Shown here: one piece after another, positions 16,564 to 24,354 of the stretch | Position numbering within the stretch: the first letter of the stretch is position 1 | How the letters are laid out: the number at the start of each line of letters is the position of its first letter | NCBI GenBank assembly: GCA_963807425.1 | Contig: CAWEBZ010000014.1 | Coordinates: forward strand, 1-64,000 | Length of the DNA: 64,000 bases | DNA from: VRUE01 sp963807425 | Lineage (GTDB): Bacteria > Actinomycetota > Thermoleophilia > Solirubrobacterales > 70-9 | Reading direction: 5' to 3' | Program-made: the position numbers and the translations under genes | Notes under the pieces: generated by a model | What the model was told of the DNA's origin: nothing | The model's database searches: none | Seen by the model: the letters and a program-made list of their open reading frames with translations, nothing else

Positions 16564-16797
16564 ATGACGATTGCAGGCTCGATATTCCTGATCGCTGCCG
16601 GCGCGATCCTGCGTTTCGCACTCAACGTCCATGTCGAGGGAGTGAGCCTCGACACGGTCGGGCTGATTCTGATGCTCGCCGGCCTCGCCGGCCTCGTGCT
16701 CGGCTTCGTCCAGTACGCAATGTGGACGAGGCGGGCCCGCCGTGCCGACGTCCTCGTCGAGGAACGCCGCGACCCACCGCCACCGGCCGCGTACTAG
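16564..16797 (+). CDS. Small two-helix membrane protein, DUF6458-like
   Basis: This 77-residue product has the helices GSIFLIAAGAILRFAL and GLILMLAGLAGLVLGFVQYAMW, separated by NVHVEGVSLDTV, and a proline-rich charged tail (RRDPPPPAAY). The 'SIFLIAxGAILxFA..V.G..LxTVGxILMxxGxxG' pattern fits DUF6458, a small actinobacterial membrane family without known function. The ATG follows directly after a gap from the divergent DUF2804 gene. Confidence 0.68.
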   Translation: MTIAGSIFLIAAGAILRFALNVHVEGVSLDTVGLILMLAGLAGLVLGFVQYAMWTRRARRADVLVEERRDPPPPAAY

Positions 16798-16899
16798 CCA
16801 AGTTCACGCAGCTCCGCGCCCCTTTCAGAGCGCCCACAAGGTGATGCCGCCTTCGGGGCGAAAGAGCGTGGACGGAACCGCGAGCGTGAGGAGACTTCG

Positions 16900-17550
16900 A
16901 TGAGTCGCATCAGCAGCACACGGCCTTCCCCGGCGATGGTCGTCGCACTGATCGCATTGTTCGTGTCGCTGAGCGGAGTCGCCTACGCGGCGCTGACGGT
17001 TAAACAGAACAGCATCACTTCGAAGTACCTCAAGGACGGCAAAGCAGTGAAGAACCAGGACGTCGTCAACGACACGCTGCAGGGCGACAAGATCCAGGAG
17101 TCGACCCTCGCCCAGGTGCCGTCGGCGCTCACGGCCAACAGCGCCGGAACCGCAGCTTCCGCCGGATCGGCGAAAACCGCCGGCGACGCGGAGCTGCTCG
17201 ACCACCTCGACTCCGCCGACTTCCTTCGTGCCAAAGCGACGGCGGTGAACGCGGATCTGCTCGACGGGCTCGACTCGGCGGCCTTCCTTTCAAGCACGAT
17301 TACCGTGCGGGAATCAGGGACCAAAGAAATCGCCAACAACGCAATCTCGGGCGCCACGGCCCAATGTAAACCGGGCGAGAAGGCGATCGGTGGGGCTGCC
17401 GCGTGGAACACGACGCCGGGAGCCAACACCATGGTGATGCTGGAGAGCGCTCCAGTGTCCGCCCTCCTCACCGGCTGGAGCGTGACGATGGGGAACACCA
17501 GCGGATCGTCGAAGACCTACCGCGTCGAAGCGATCTGCGTCGCGGGTTGA
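16900..17550 (+). CDS. Exported protein of a Solirubrobacterales-type family
   Basis: The ATG at 16900 has GAGGAG upstream. The 216-residue protein opens with a signal peptide (MVVALIALFVSLSGVAYA). The following stretch, VKQNSITSKYLKDGKAVKNQDVVNDTLQGDKI, recurs in many exported proteins I associate with this lineage. Two short repeats, LLDHLDSADFLR and LLDGLDSAAFLS, lie near residues 105-130. The C-terminal half is beta-rich with two cysteines (AQCKPGEKAIGG and EAICVAG) that may form a disulfide. Function unknown. Confidence 0.72.
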   Translation: MSRISSTRPSPAMVVALIALFVSLSGVAYAALTVKQNSITSKYLKDGKAVKNQDVVNDTLQGDKIQESTLAQVPSALTANSAGTAASAGSAKTAGDAELLDHLDSADFLRAKATAVNADLLDGLDSAAFLSSTITVRESGTKEIANNAISGATAQCKPGEKAIGGAAAWNTTPGANTMVMLESAPVSALLTGWSVTMGNTSGSSKTYRVEAICVAG

Positions 17551-17581
17551 ATCCAAGCTTGCCCCGGGTAAGGGGGGTGGG

Positions 17582-18050
17582 ATGCGGAAGCTGATCGTCA
17601 CCGAGTTCGTCACCCTCGACGGGGTGATGGAGGCTCCTGGCGGCGAGCCGACGCACCCTCACACCGGCTGGGTGGGGGACTTCATCGGCGAGGAGCAGCT
17701 GGCCTTCAAGCAACAGGAGGTACTCGATGCCGAAGTACGTGGTGACGAAAACCCTCGCCGAGCTCGAGTGGAACAACTCGATCCCGCTCGCAGGCGATCT
17801 GCCCGACGAGGTGACGAAGCTCAAGCAGCAGGACGGCGGTCCGCTCCTCGTCGCCGGCAGCCGCACCCTCGTCCACGCCCTGATCGAGGATGACCTCGTC
17901 GACGAGTACCGGCTGATGGTCTTCCCGGTCGTGCTCGGCTCAGGCGACCGCCTCTTCCCCGAGTCGCCGGACAAGGTCGCGCTGGAGCTCCTCGATACGA
18001 AGACCTTCTCCACCGGCGTCCAGGTCAACACCTACCGCCCGGCGGCTTAG
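17582..18050 (+). pseudogene. Dihydrofolate-reductase-family (RibD C-terminal-like) gene with internal deletion
   Basis: The first part, MRKLIVTEFVTLDGVMEAPGG, is the typical start of this family. The second part, reading from an ATG at 17727 in another frame, is MPKYVVTKTLAELEWNN, followed by GPLLVAGSRTLVHALIEDDLVDEYRLMVFPVVLGSGDRLFPE, the typical second half. The middle segment that normally carries the 'LLLGRVTYE' region, about 30 residues, is missing, and the junction is out of frame. By chance or selection an AGGAGG lies 6 bp before the second ATG, so a C-terminal fragment could still be made. The enzyme is almost surely inactive. Confidence 0.8.
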
Positions 18051-18056
18051 ACCACT

Positions 18057-18176
18057 TCAGGCATCCTCCTCGGCACGGCTGCGAACCATGTGCACGAGGA
18101 GCACCAGGCAGACGATCAGCACCGGCGCGAAGGCCGGCAGCGCCACGACCAGGCTGTGATGGGCGAGCGGCAGCAC
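18057..18176 (-). CDS. Very small single-helix membrane protein
   Basis: A GTG two bases after the stop of the large membrane-protein gene opens a 39-residue frame with one membrane helix (VALPAFAPVLIVCLVLLVHMV) and a charged end (RSRAEEDA). The tight spacing suggests it is an accessory subunit of its neighbour. It is too short for a family call. Confidence 0.5.
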   Translation of the reverse strand: MLPLAHHSLVVALPAFAPVLIVCLVLLVHMVRSRAEEDA

Positions 18177-18177
18177 G

Positions 18178-20019
18178 CTAGCCCTGGGTCGCGGTCGCCG
18201 GTCGCGTAGCCGCCGTCGCCTGGGGCCGCCGCTGCGAACGGGGGCGGGGCGGGAAGGCGAGCCGGTGCAAACCCCAGGCAAGCAACCCCAAGAGGGAGAG
18301 GGAGATCCCGACGACGATCGCGTAGGCGATCGCGGTCAGCGCCGGCGAGCCGCCGGTCTTCTCGCGCTGGAGGATCTCGGTCTCGTCGACGAAGGAGCGC
18401 GTGAAGGTCGCCCGCGCTGGTACTTCGGCGGCCGGGATCGCGTCGTCACGCGGGAGGAAGACCGGCAGCGCGGTCAGCGAGCTGCCCTCGTGGAGGCGGA
18501 TCAGCGTCTTCCAGTTGCCGTACACGGGGATCGGCTCGGTCGTCCGGTAGCGGCCTTCGACGACGCGCTCGAGCGGATCGACGACGAGTCCTCCCCCCTG
18601 CCAGGCGGTGACGTCGAACCACTCGGCTGCCTCAGCGGCGTCCCGTGGCGTCAGGGTCACAGTCGCGCTCACATGCCGCTGCGGCCCGTCGCCGGCCTCG
18701 CGCAGGACGACCTCGGCCCGCACGCCCTGCTTCGCCGGCGCGATCAGAGCGAAGACCGTCATCGCAACGACGACCGCGGCCCCAGCGCAGGCTGCCAGCC
18801 GCAGGCCAGGCCTGCGCTGGCCCGGCGGCACCGCGAGCCGCGTGCCGATCCAGGCACCGAGAACCGACCCGGCAAGCGCCGCCGCGAGGCCGAAGATGGC
18901 GGCCTCGGGAAGCGCCGCGGAGGGCCAGGGCACAGGCATCCAGAAATGCGACCAAGCCCACTCGGCGGCGAAGCCGACGGTGCCGATTCCAAGCCCCGAC
19001 CAGAGCCCGAAGGCGAGCGGTCGGTCGGCGGAGACGCGCAGCGCCACTGCCTCGACAACCAGCGCCTCGGCGATGTAGAGCGGCAGGTGGGGCGTCGTCT
19101 CGCCTAGCACCGGGCCGACCAGGAGCGCGAGGATGCCGCGGGCGAAGAGGAAGAAGGCGACCGCGCCCAGCGCCGCGCCGCGGCCGCCGTAGAGACGCGC
19201 GGCGACGAGGCCGATCCCGGCGGCCACCATGACCATCATCGGCTCGAAGACGAAGCGGAACTGGGGAACGCCGAAGTCGAACTCGGCCTGGAAGGTGGAG
19301 AGGCCGATCAGCAGGCCACCGGTCAGCATCACAGCGCGGACCAGAACCGTGGCCTGGTGCTCCCCTTCCGACCCGTTCTCGGCGCTCGCCCGCATCCCCT
19401 CCACCGAGAGCACGGCGAGCCCGACCAGGGTCATCGCCGCGCCGCCGATCAGCATCAGGTGGGTCGGCCCCCAGAGCGTCACGTCCTGCCCGAAGAAGCG
19501 GTGCCAGACGTCGTCGAGGGGGAAGCCGATCAGCGAGAAGGCGCCGCAGGCGCAGATCAGAACGCCGCCCAGCGGCGCGTACCAGTCGGGGCCGAGGCGA
19601 ATCGCGGACGAGCTCGGCTTGCCCTCGGGCAGGACGATCGCCAGGAAGCCCGCGGTGAAGATGCCGAAGAGGCCGATCAGGATGAAGTAGTGGGCTGGGT
19701 TCGCCAGCGGCCCGGCATCGCGGCCGACGTCGATGTGGAGCGAGATGTCCCAGTACATGCCGAAGAGCGCCCCGATCAGCGAGCTGGTCGCGATCGCCGA
19801 CGGGATCGCGACCCAGGCCGGGTAGCCGGTGCGGCGCTCGGACCAGGCGGCAAGGCGGCGCAGCCAGGCGATACGACCGGCGCGGTAGCCAAAGCCTATG
19901 TAGAGCAGGGCGAGGGTCAGCAGGCTGGCGGCGAGCGAGGCGATGACGATCTCGCCGAGGGCGGCTCCGCCGGCTGGCGGCGCTTTGGCGAGGATTGCGG
20001 TTACGAGGCTCGGGTTCAT
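18178..20019 (-). CDS. Large polytopic membrane protein with an external beta domain
   Basis: This 613-residue protein has about 11 to 12 membrane helices in its first 420 residues. It has conserved-looking polar spots: YWDISLHIDVGRDAGPLANPAHYF, DDVWHRFFGQDVTLWGPTHLMLIGG and AEFDFGVPQFRFVFEPMMVM. A soluble beta-rich domain of about 130 residues follows (VTLTPRDAAEAAEWFDVTAWQ to ARATFTRSF), and then a final helix. Histidines and aspartates at the membrane face suggest a metal- or redox-linked role, but I cannot name the family. The gene is divergent from a MerR regulator and overlaps no other gene. Confidence 0.7.
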   Translation of the reverse strand: MNPSLVTAILAKAPPAGGAALGEIVIASLAASLLTLALLYIGFGYRAGRIAWLRRLAAWSERRTGYPAWVAIPSAIATSSLIGALFGMYWDISLHIDVGRDAGPLANPAHYFILIGLFGIFTAGFLAIVLPEGKPSSSAIRLGPDWYAPLGGVLICACGAFSLIGFPLDDVWHRFFGQDVTLWGPTHLMLIGGAAMTLVGLAVLSVEGMRASAENGSEGEHQATVLVRAVMLTGGLLIGLSTFQAEFDFGVPQFRFVFEPMMVMVAAGIGLVAARLYGGRGAALGAVAFFLFARGILALLVGPVLGETTPHLPLYIAEALVVEAVALRVSADRPLAFGLWSGLGIGTVGFAAEWAWSHFWMPVPWPSAALPEAAIFGLAAALAGSVLGAWIGTRLAVPPGQRRPGLRLAACAGAAVVVAMTVFALIAPAKQGVRAEVVLREAGDGPQRHVSATVTLTPRDAAEAAEWFDVTAWQGGGLVVDPLERVVEGRYRTTEPIPVYGNWKTLIRLHEGSSLTALPVFLPRDDAIPAAEVPARATFTRSFVDETEILQREKTGGSPALTAIAYAIVVGISLSLLGLLAWGLHRLAFPPRPRSQRRPQATAATRPATATQG

Positions 20020-20067
20020 TGGCGTCCCTCTTCGAATTGACGGCAGATTCTTGGTTCCCTTTAAACC

Positions 20068-20087
20068 GTTACCTCAAACGAGGTTAC
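20068..20087. promoter_or_regulatory. Imperfect dyad, probable MerR operator
   Basis: GTTACCTC-AAAC-GAGGTTAC forms an inverted repeat with one mismatch per arm. It lies in the 91-bp space between the divergent membrane-protein and MerR genes, 23 bp upstream of the MerR start. Position and form fit a shared operator. Confidence 0.6.
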
Positions 20088-20110
20088 AAAGAGAAGGTAG
20101 CATTGCCTCC

Positions 20111-20875
20111 GTGTCCCCCGCTGACAAGCAGGCCACCGCCGCGGATGAGCGCGCCGAGCTGACGGTCGAGCAGCTCGCCTACGAGACCGGCATGTCGGTC
20201 CGCAACATCCGCAACCACCAGTCACGCGGCCTCCTCCCTCCGCCCGAGGTGCGGGCCCGGATCGGCTACTACGGGCCCGATCACGTCGCCCGCCTGCGGT
20301 TGATCCAGGAGATGCAGGGTGAGGGCTTCAAGCTGAGCGCGATCGAGCGCCTGATCGGCGAGCACGGCGTCGACGCCGACCGCTTCGTTGGCCTGCGCCA
20401 GGCGATAACCGCCCCCTTCACGACCGAGGCACCCGAGGTGCTGACCCGCGAGGAGCTCACCGAGCGCTTCGGCACCAGCGACGACAAGCTGCTCGCCAAG
20501 GCGCAGAAGCTGGGGCTGCTGATCGCACTCGGCGACGAGCGCTACGAAGCGCCGAGCCCGGCCCTCCTGCGCGCCGCCGAAGACGTGCTCGGACGGGGCA
20601 TCCCGCTTGCTTCGGCGCTGGCGGCGATCGAGAAGCTGAATCGCAACGCGCAGTCCTCGGCGCGGGCTTTCGTCAAGCTCTTCGTCGAGGACCTCTGGCA
20701 GCCGTTCGACGAAGCGGGGCGCCCGGACGAGCGCTGGCCAGAGATCACCGAGGCGGTCGAGCAACTGCGTCCCCTAGCCTTCGAGGCGCTGAACGCGACC
20801 TTCCGCCTGACGCTGACGACAGAGATCGAGAAGGCCTTCGGCGAAGTGCTCGAACGACGCAAGAAGAAGGGTTGA
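20111..20875 (+). CDS. MerR-family transcriptional regulator with long C-terminal effector domain
   Basis: Taking the GTG at 20111, the 254-residue protein begins with a short linker and then TVEQLAYETGMSVRNIRNHQSRGLLPPPEVRARIGYYGPDHVARLRLIQ, a MerR winged helix. The second half is helical (EVLTREELTERFG, LLRAAEDVLGRGIPLASALAAIEKLN) and of unknown ligand. It has no cysteine cluster, so it is not a metal sensor of the classical type. It lies two bases ahead of the cupin gene and probably forms an operon with it. Confidence 0.86.
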   Translation: MSPADKQATAADERAELTVEQLAYETGMSVRNIRNHQSRGLLPPPEVRARIGYYGPDHVARLRLIQEMQGEGFKLSAIERLIGEHGVDADRFVGLRQAITAPFTTEAPEVLTREELTERFGTSDDKLLAKAQKLGLLIALGDERYEAPSPALLRAAEDVLGRGIPLASALAAIEKLNRNAQSSARAFVKLFVEDLWQPFDEAGRPDERWPEITEAVEQLRPLAFEALNATFRLTLTTEIEKAFGEVLERRKKKG

Positions 20876-20877
20876 GC

Positions 20878-21366
20878 ATGAGTGACGGAGCGAAGATCGG
20901 AGCGCAGGATGGGGACCGCGCCGACTTTCCCCGGCTCGGAAACCGCTTCATCGTTCGCGGCTCCGACACCGGTGGGCGCTTCGCACTGATCGAACACACG
21001 GTGCCGCCCAAGGCTCTGGCGGCGCCGACGCACACCCACCAGCACGAGGACGAGTACTCGTTCGTGCTCAGCGGCAAGATCGGGGTCCTGCTCGGGGACG
21101 AGGTGCTCAGCGCGGGCCCCGGCGAGTCGGTCGTCAAGCCGCGGGGCGTGCCGCATGCCTTCTGGAACTCCGGCGATGAGGAGGCGCGCCTGCTCGAGCT
21201 GATCTCTCCCGGCGGCTTCGACCAGTACTTCGTCGAGATGGCGCCACTGCTCAACGCCGAGGATCGGGACTCCGAGCGGATCGGCGAGGTGCAGGGCCGG
21301 TACAGCCTCTCGATGGACATCGACTCGGTCGGGCCGCTGATGCAGGCGCACGGGCTGACGGCCTAG
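20878..21366 (+). CDS. Cupin-domain protein
   Basis: The ATG at 20878 is preceded by AGAAGG. The 162-residue product has cupin motif 1, PTHTHQHEDEYSFVLSGKIGVLLGD, with three histidines and a glutamate, and motif 2, PRGVPHAFWNSGDEEARLLELI. The fold suits a metal-binding oxygenase, isomerase or sensor; the substrate is open. It sits in one unit with the MerR gene upstream and an MFS gene 11 bp downstream, so all three may handle one compound. Confidence 0.86.
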   Translation: MSDGAKIGAQDGDRADFPRLGNRFIVRGSDTGGRFALIEHTVPPKALAAPTHTHQHEDEYSFVLSGKIGVLLGDEVLSAGPGESVVKPRGVPHAFWNSGDEEARLLELISPGGFDQYFVEMAPLLNAEDRDSERIGEVQGRYSLSMDIDSVGPLMQAHGLTA

Positions 21367-21377
21367 CCTCAGCAGGC

Positions 21378-22658
21378 GTGCCGACGCCCCGCTCGATCCA
21401 GCGCACCTACCTGACGCTGCTGCTCGGCAACACGCTGGCGGCGTCGTTGATCTGGGGGATCAACACGATCTTCCTGCTCGATGCCGGGCTCTCGAACCTG
21501 GAAGCGTTCGCGGCCAACGCCTTCTTCACCGCCGGGATGGTGCTGTTCGAGGTGCCGACCGGGATCGTCGCCGACACGATCGGGCGCCGCGTCTCCTACC
21601 TGCTCGGCACGCTGACGCTGACGGCGTCGACCTTCCTCTACGTGCTCCTCTGGCAGATCGAGGCGCCGCTCTGGCAGTGGGCGGTCGCCTCGATGCTGCT
21701 CGGCCTCGGCTTCACCTTCTTCTCCGGCGCGGTCGAGGCCTGGCTGGTCGACGCGCTCACCGCGACCGGCTTCACCGGCGAGCTGGAGACGGTCTTCGGC
21801 CGCGGCCAGATCGTCAGCGGCGCGGCGATGCTGACCGGCTCGGTCGCGGGCGGCTTCATCGCCCAGCAGACCAGCCTCGGCGTGCCGTTCGTGCTCCGCG
21901 GCCTCGTCCTGATCGTGATGTTCGGGGTCGCCTTCAGGCTCATGCACGACGTCGGCTTCACCCCCGAGAAGGGCGGCCGGCCGCTGGCCGAGATGCGGAA
22001 GATCGCCGCCAACTCGATCGACTACGGCTGGCGGGTGCCGGCGGTCAAGTGGCTGATGGTCGAGTCGCTCTTCACCGGCGGCGTCGGCATCTACGCCTTC
22101 TACGCCCTGCAGCCCTACCTGCTCGAGCTCTACGGCGACCCGCAGGCCTACCAGGTCGCCGGCCTGGTGGCGGCGATCGTCGCCGGCGCCCAGATCGCCG
22201 GTGGCATCGCGGCTCCCCGCATCCGCCGCCTCTTCCGCCGCCGCACCTCGGCGCTGATCGTCACCGCGGGGCTCAGCGTCGTCGCGCTCGGGCTGATCGG
22301 GCTGGTCGAGAGCTTCTGGGCGGTGATCGGGCTGATCGTGGTCTGGGGCCTGCTGTTCGCCGCCACGATGCCGATCCGCCAGACCTACCTCAACGGCCTG
22401 ATCCCCTCGCGGCAGCGGGCGACGATCCTCTCCTTCGACTCGATGATGTCCTCCACCGGCGGGGTCTGGACCCAGCCGCTGCTCGGCCGCGCCGCCGACG
22501 TCTGGGGATACGCGCCCTCCTACCTGATCGGCGCCGGGATCTCGGTCCTGGCGCTGCCCTGCCTCGCCCTGTCGCGGCGCGCAGAACGCCCCCGCCGACA
22601 CGCTCGACGTCACCGAGGCGCAGCCGGCCCCGCAGCCTGGCTGACCGGCAGCCCCTGA
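21378..22658 (+). CDS. MFS transporter (C-terminal tail frameshifted)
   Basis: This 12-helix MFS protein starts at a GTG. The first loop reads FEVPTGIVADTIGRRVSYLLG, an MFS motif A variant, and IPSRQRATILSFDSM marks the equivalent loop of the second half. Near 22580 the frame appears shifted by +1. In the alternative frame the tail would read RRQNAPADTLDVTEAQPAPQPG and stop at 22644, which has natural codon use, while the open frame ends in an arginine-rich tail. The transport core is unaffected. Export of a drug-like substrate is plausible; direct evidence is absent. Confidence 0.85.
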   Translation: MPTPRSIQRTYLTLLLGNTLAASLIWGINTIFLLDAGLSNLEAFAANAFFTAGMVLFEVPTGIVADTIGRRVSYLLGTLTLTASTFLYVLLWQIEAPLWQWAVASMLLGLGFTFFSGAVEAWLVDALTATGFTGELETVFGRGQIVSGAAMLTGSVAGGFIAQQTSLGVPFVLRGLVLIVMFGVAFRLMHDVGFTPEKGGRPLAEMRKIAANSIDYGWRVPAVKWLMVESLFTGGVGIYAFYALQPYLLELYGDPQAYQVAGLVAAIVAGAQIAGGIAAPRIRRLFRRRTSALIVTAGLSVVALGLIGLVESFWAVIGLIVVWGLLFAATMPIRQTYLNGLIPSRQRATILSFDSMMSSTGGVWTQPLLGRAADVWGYAPSYLIGAGISVLALPCLALSRRAERPRRHARRHRGAAGPAAWLTGSP

Positions 22659-22663
22659 CTCGG

Positions 22664-23010
22664 TTACTCGACAGGCGCTGAGACCGGGGTCGCCGGCGGG
22701 GCGCCGGCTTCGAGCAGGGTCGCCAGGTAGATGACGACCGGGGTCGAGCCGCGGTTGGTTGCCTGGTGGATGTCCGAGGGCTGCTCGACGATCCACTGGC
22801 CCTTGCGGATGCTCCCGGGCCGGCCTTGATCGTGCGGACCGTCTGCGGATCCCGGTCGGCCTCGCCGCGGCGGACGACGACCGAGCCTTTGCGGACGGTG
22901 TAGGTGAGGACGCCGGACTGGATCCGAGCCACCTGCGTGCCGAGGTGGTGGTGCAGCGCCAGCTCGGCGCCGGGCTCGAGCAGGAGGCGGAGCCGAGCGG
23001 TCCGGCTCAC
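22664..23010 (-). pseudogene. Small cupin-like protein with one frameshift
   Basis: A GTG at 23010 overlaps the stop of the LapA-type gene. The frame gives LEPGAELALHHHLGTQVARIQSGVLTYTVRKGSVVVRRGEAD. After a one-base loss near 22818 it continues GSIRKGQWIVEQPSDIHQATN and STPVVIYLATLLEAGAPPATP to a TAA at 22664. Both halves match a cupin core with HHHLGTQ and the second strand pair. Without the shift the open frame runs into the transporter gene on the other strand, which is implausible. The shift may be an error. Confidence 0.65.
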
Positions 23011-23248
23011 GTCTTGTCCCGGCGGCGCTCGTCGCGGCGGTGGCGGCGAATCACCGGCGCAACGTAGCCGATCAGGCGCCGATCGCGACGGCCGCCAGGA
23101 GGGTGACGATCAGCGGCGCGTTCACGGTGACGAAGAGGACGTCGACCCTGACCTCCTGCGAGTTCTGCAGAGCGACGATGACAACAAGGGCGATGAGCGC
23201 GCCGACGACCCAGGCGCGCCAGTTGGTCTGCTTGTTCTCGGTGGGCAA
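23007..23248 (-). pseudogene. LapA/DUF1049-like small membrane protein with one frameshift
   Basis: From a TTG at 23248 the frame reads PTENKQTNWRAWVVGALIALVVIVALQNSQEVRVDVLF, the typical LapA-domain opening. A second helix follows (PLIVTLLAAVAIGA). A missing base near 23074 then breaks the frame, and the tail continues as LIGYVAPVIRRHRRDERRRDKT in the next frame. LapA-type proteins are small inner-membrane proteins linked to lipopolysaccharide assembly in Gram-negatives and of open function in actinobacteria. The TGA lies inside the next gene's GTG (GTGA). Confidence 0.68.
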
Positions 23249-23251
23249 GGT

Positions 23252-23281
23252 GCTGGGAGACGTTCGGGGTCGTCTCCCAGC
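23252..23281. terminator. Strong perfect hairpin without a T tract
   Basis: GCTGGGAGACG (23252-23262) and CGTCTCCCAGC (23271-23281) pair perfectly over 11 bp around an 8-base loop. It follows the lipoprotein gene on the minus strand and lies 4 bp upstream of the LapA-type start, so it may end the first transcript or shield the second start. No U-run follows. Confidence 0.55.
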
Positions 23282-23302
23282 CTAGTCGCAGCACCAGTGG
23301 AC

Positions 23303-23845
23303 TCAGCCAGAGGCGCGTCCAATCCTCAGCGTCCCGCTCCACTCCCCGACCCGGACTCGGAGCGACACGGTCCCTGGAGAGCGCTCCCGGAACACGAGCC
23401 CAGCCGGCCAGATGGTCCGAGGCTTGTCGTCGCAGGGGACGAGGGTGACCCGGTTGTACGGGTGACCTGGGTAGTCCTTGCGGGCGACGACGACCTCGAT
23501 GCTGACCCGGTCGCGTTCGCTTGGCGGAACCCTCACTTCCGCCGGGCGATGACCTTCGAGGAGCGCGGGCATCTTGACGTGGAGGAGACCGTCATCGCCG
23601 CGGCTGCCATGGATCGGGTTGATATCGCGGCCCGAACCCCCGAAGCCAAGCGGCCCCGCATGGACGGAGTCCTGGCGCCAATCCGGCTCGCCGCTGCCGA
23701 TGAACGAGCCATTCCCGTCGCAGGTCACCTTGGTCGAGCCCGAGCCGAGCGCGGCGCCATCCCGCTTCGCTTCAGCGTCGGCGCACCCGGTCAGGCCAAG
23801 TGCAACCCCCGCTACCACCGTCGCCACTGCCATAAGTTTCTTCAT
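23303..23845 (-). CDS. Putative lipoprotein
   Basis: This 180-residue protein opens with MKKLMAVATVVAGVALGLTGCADAE, a signal peptide with the lipobox LTGC, so it is predicted to be lipid-anchored outside the membrane. The mature part is beta-rich (KVTCDGNGSFIGSGEPDW, VSIEVVVARKDYPGHPYNRVTLVPCDD, GTVSLRVRVGEWSGTLRIG), with two further cysteines likely disulfide-linked. No known domain is recognised. It is divergent from the SnoaL-like gene. Confidence 0.75.
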   Translation of the reverse strand: MKKLMAVATVVAGVALGLTGCADAEAKRDGAALGSGSTKVTCDGNGSFIGSGEPDWRQDSVHAGPLGFGGSGRDINPIHGSRGDDGLLHVKMPALLEGHRPAEVRVPPSERDRVSIEVVVARKDYPGHPYNRVTLVPCDDKPRTIWPAGLVFRERSPGTVSLRVRVGEWSGTLRIGRASG

Positions 23846-23898
23846 GATCGGTATACGGATCGAGGCCTGTGAAAGGTCCCGAATGGCGAGGAGGAACG

Positions 23899-24294
23899 AT
23901 GGCAGACCAGTCGAGCCCGGTAGAGGTGGCGCGAGCGGCGATGGCCGCAGTCCAGGCGGGCGATCGCGAGCGCTGGCTGGACCTCTTTGCCGAGGACACC
24001 CAGGTCGAGGACCCGGTCGGCCACATCCCTCCGATCGTCGGGCGCGAGGCTCTCGGCCAGTTCTGGGACGGGGCGATCGCGGCGCTCGCGTCCGTGAAAT
24101 TCGACGTCAATCGCGAGTGGGAGGCGGGCGAGGAGGCGATGTTGCTCGCGACGGTCGCCATCTCCACCTCGACCGGCGCCAGCGCGAGCTACGACGGCAC
24201 CTTTAATTACGCGATCGACGGCGAGGGGAAGATCGGCTCACTGCGGGCCTTCTGGGACCTGCCTGCAGTCGGTGCTGCCCTAGCGGCCGGCTAG
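23899..24294 (+). CDS. SnoaL-like / NTF2-fold protein
   Basis: The ATG at 23899 follows GAGGAGGAACG; ten codons of upstream open frame were left out. The 131-residue product reads PVEVARAAMAAVQAGDRERWLDLFAEDTQVEDPVGHIPPIVGREALGQFWDGAI. This is the helix-helix-'lFaeDa..eDPvg' opening of ketosteroid-isomerase/SnoaL-type cone folds. The later FDVNREWEAGEEAMLLATV and SYDGTFNYAIDGEGKI strands fit. Such proteins bind hydrophobic ligands or isomerise steroids; the substrate is unknown. Confidence 0.78.
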   Translation: MADQSSPVEVARAAMAAVQAGDRERWLDLFAEDTQVEDPVGHIPPIVGREALGQFWDGAIAALASVKFDVNREWEAGEEAMLLATVAISTSTGASASYDGTFNYAIDGEGKIGSLRAFWDLPAVGAALAAG

Positions 24295-24354
24295 CTTCGC
24301 CTAGGAGCACCTCGCCATTGACGCTCCTCGTTTACTCAGTTAATCTCGTTCGCT

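Noticed and set aside
21369..22796. 475-codon minus-strand frame opposite the MFS transporter
   Set aside because: Extremely rich in Asp, Arg, Gln and His with no hydrophobic core; a codon-bias shadow.
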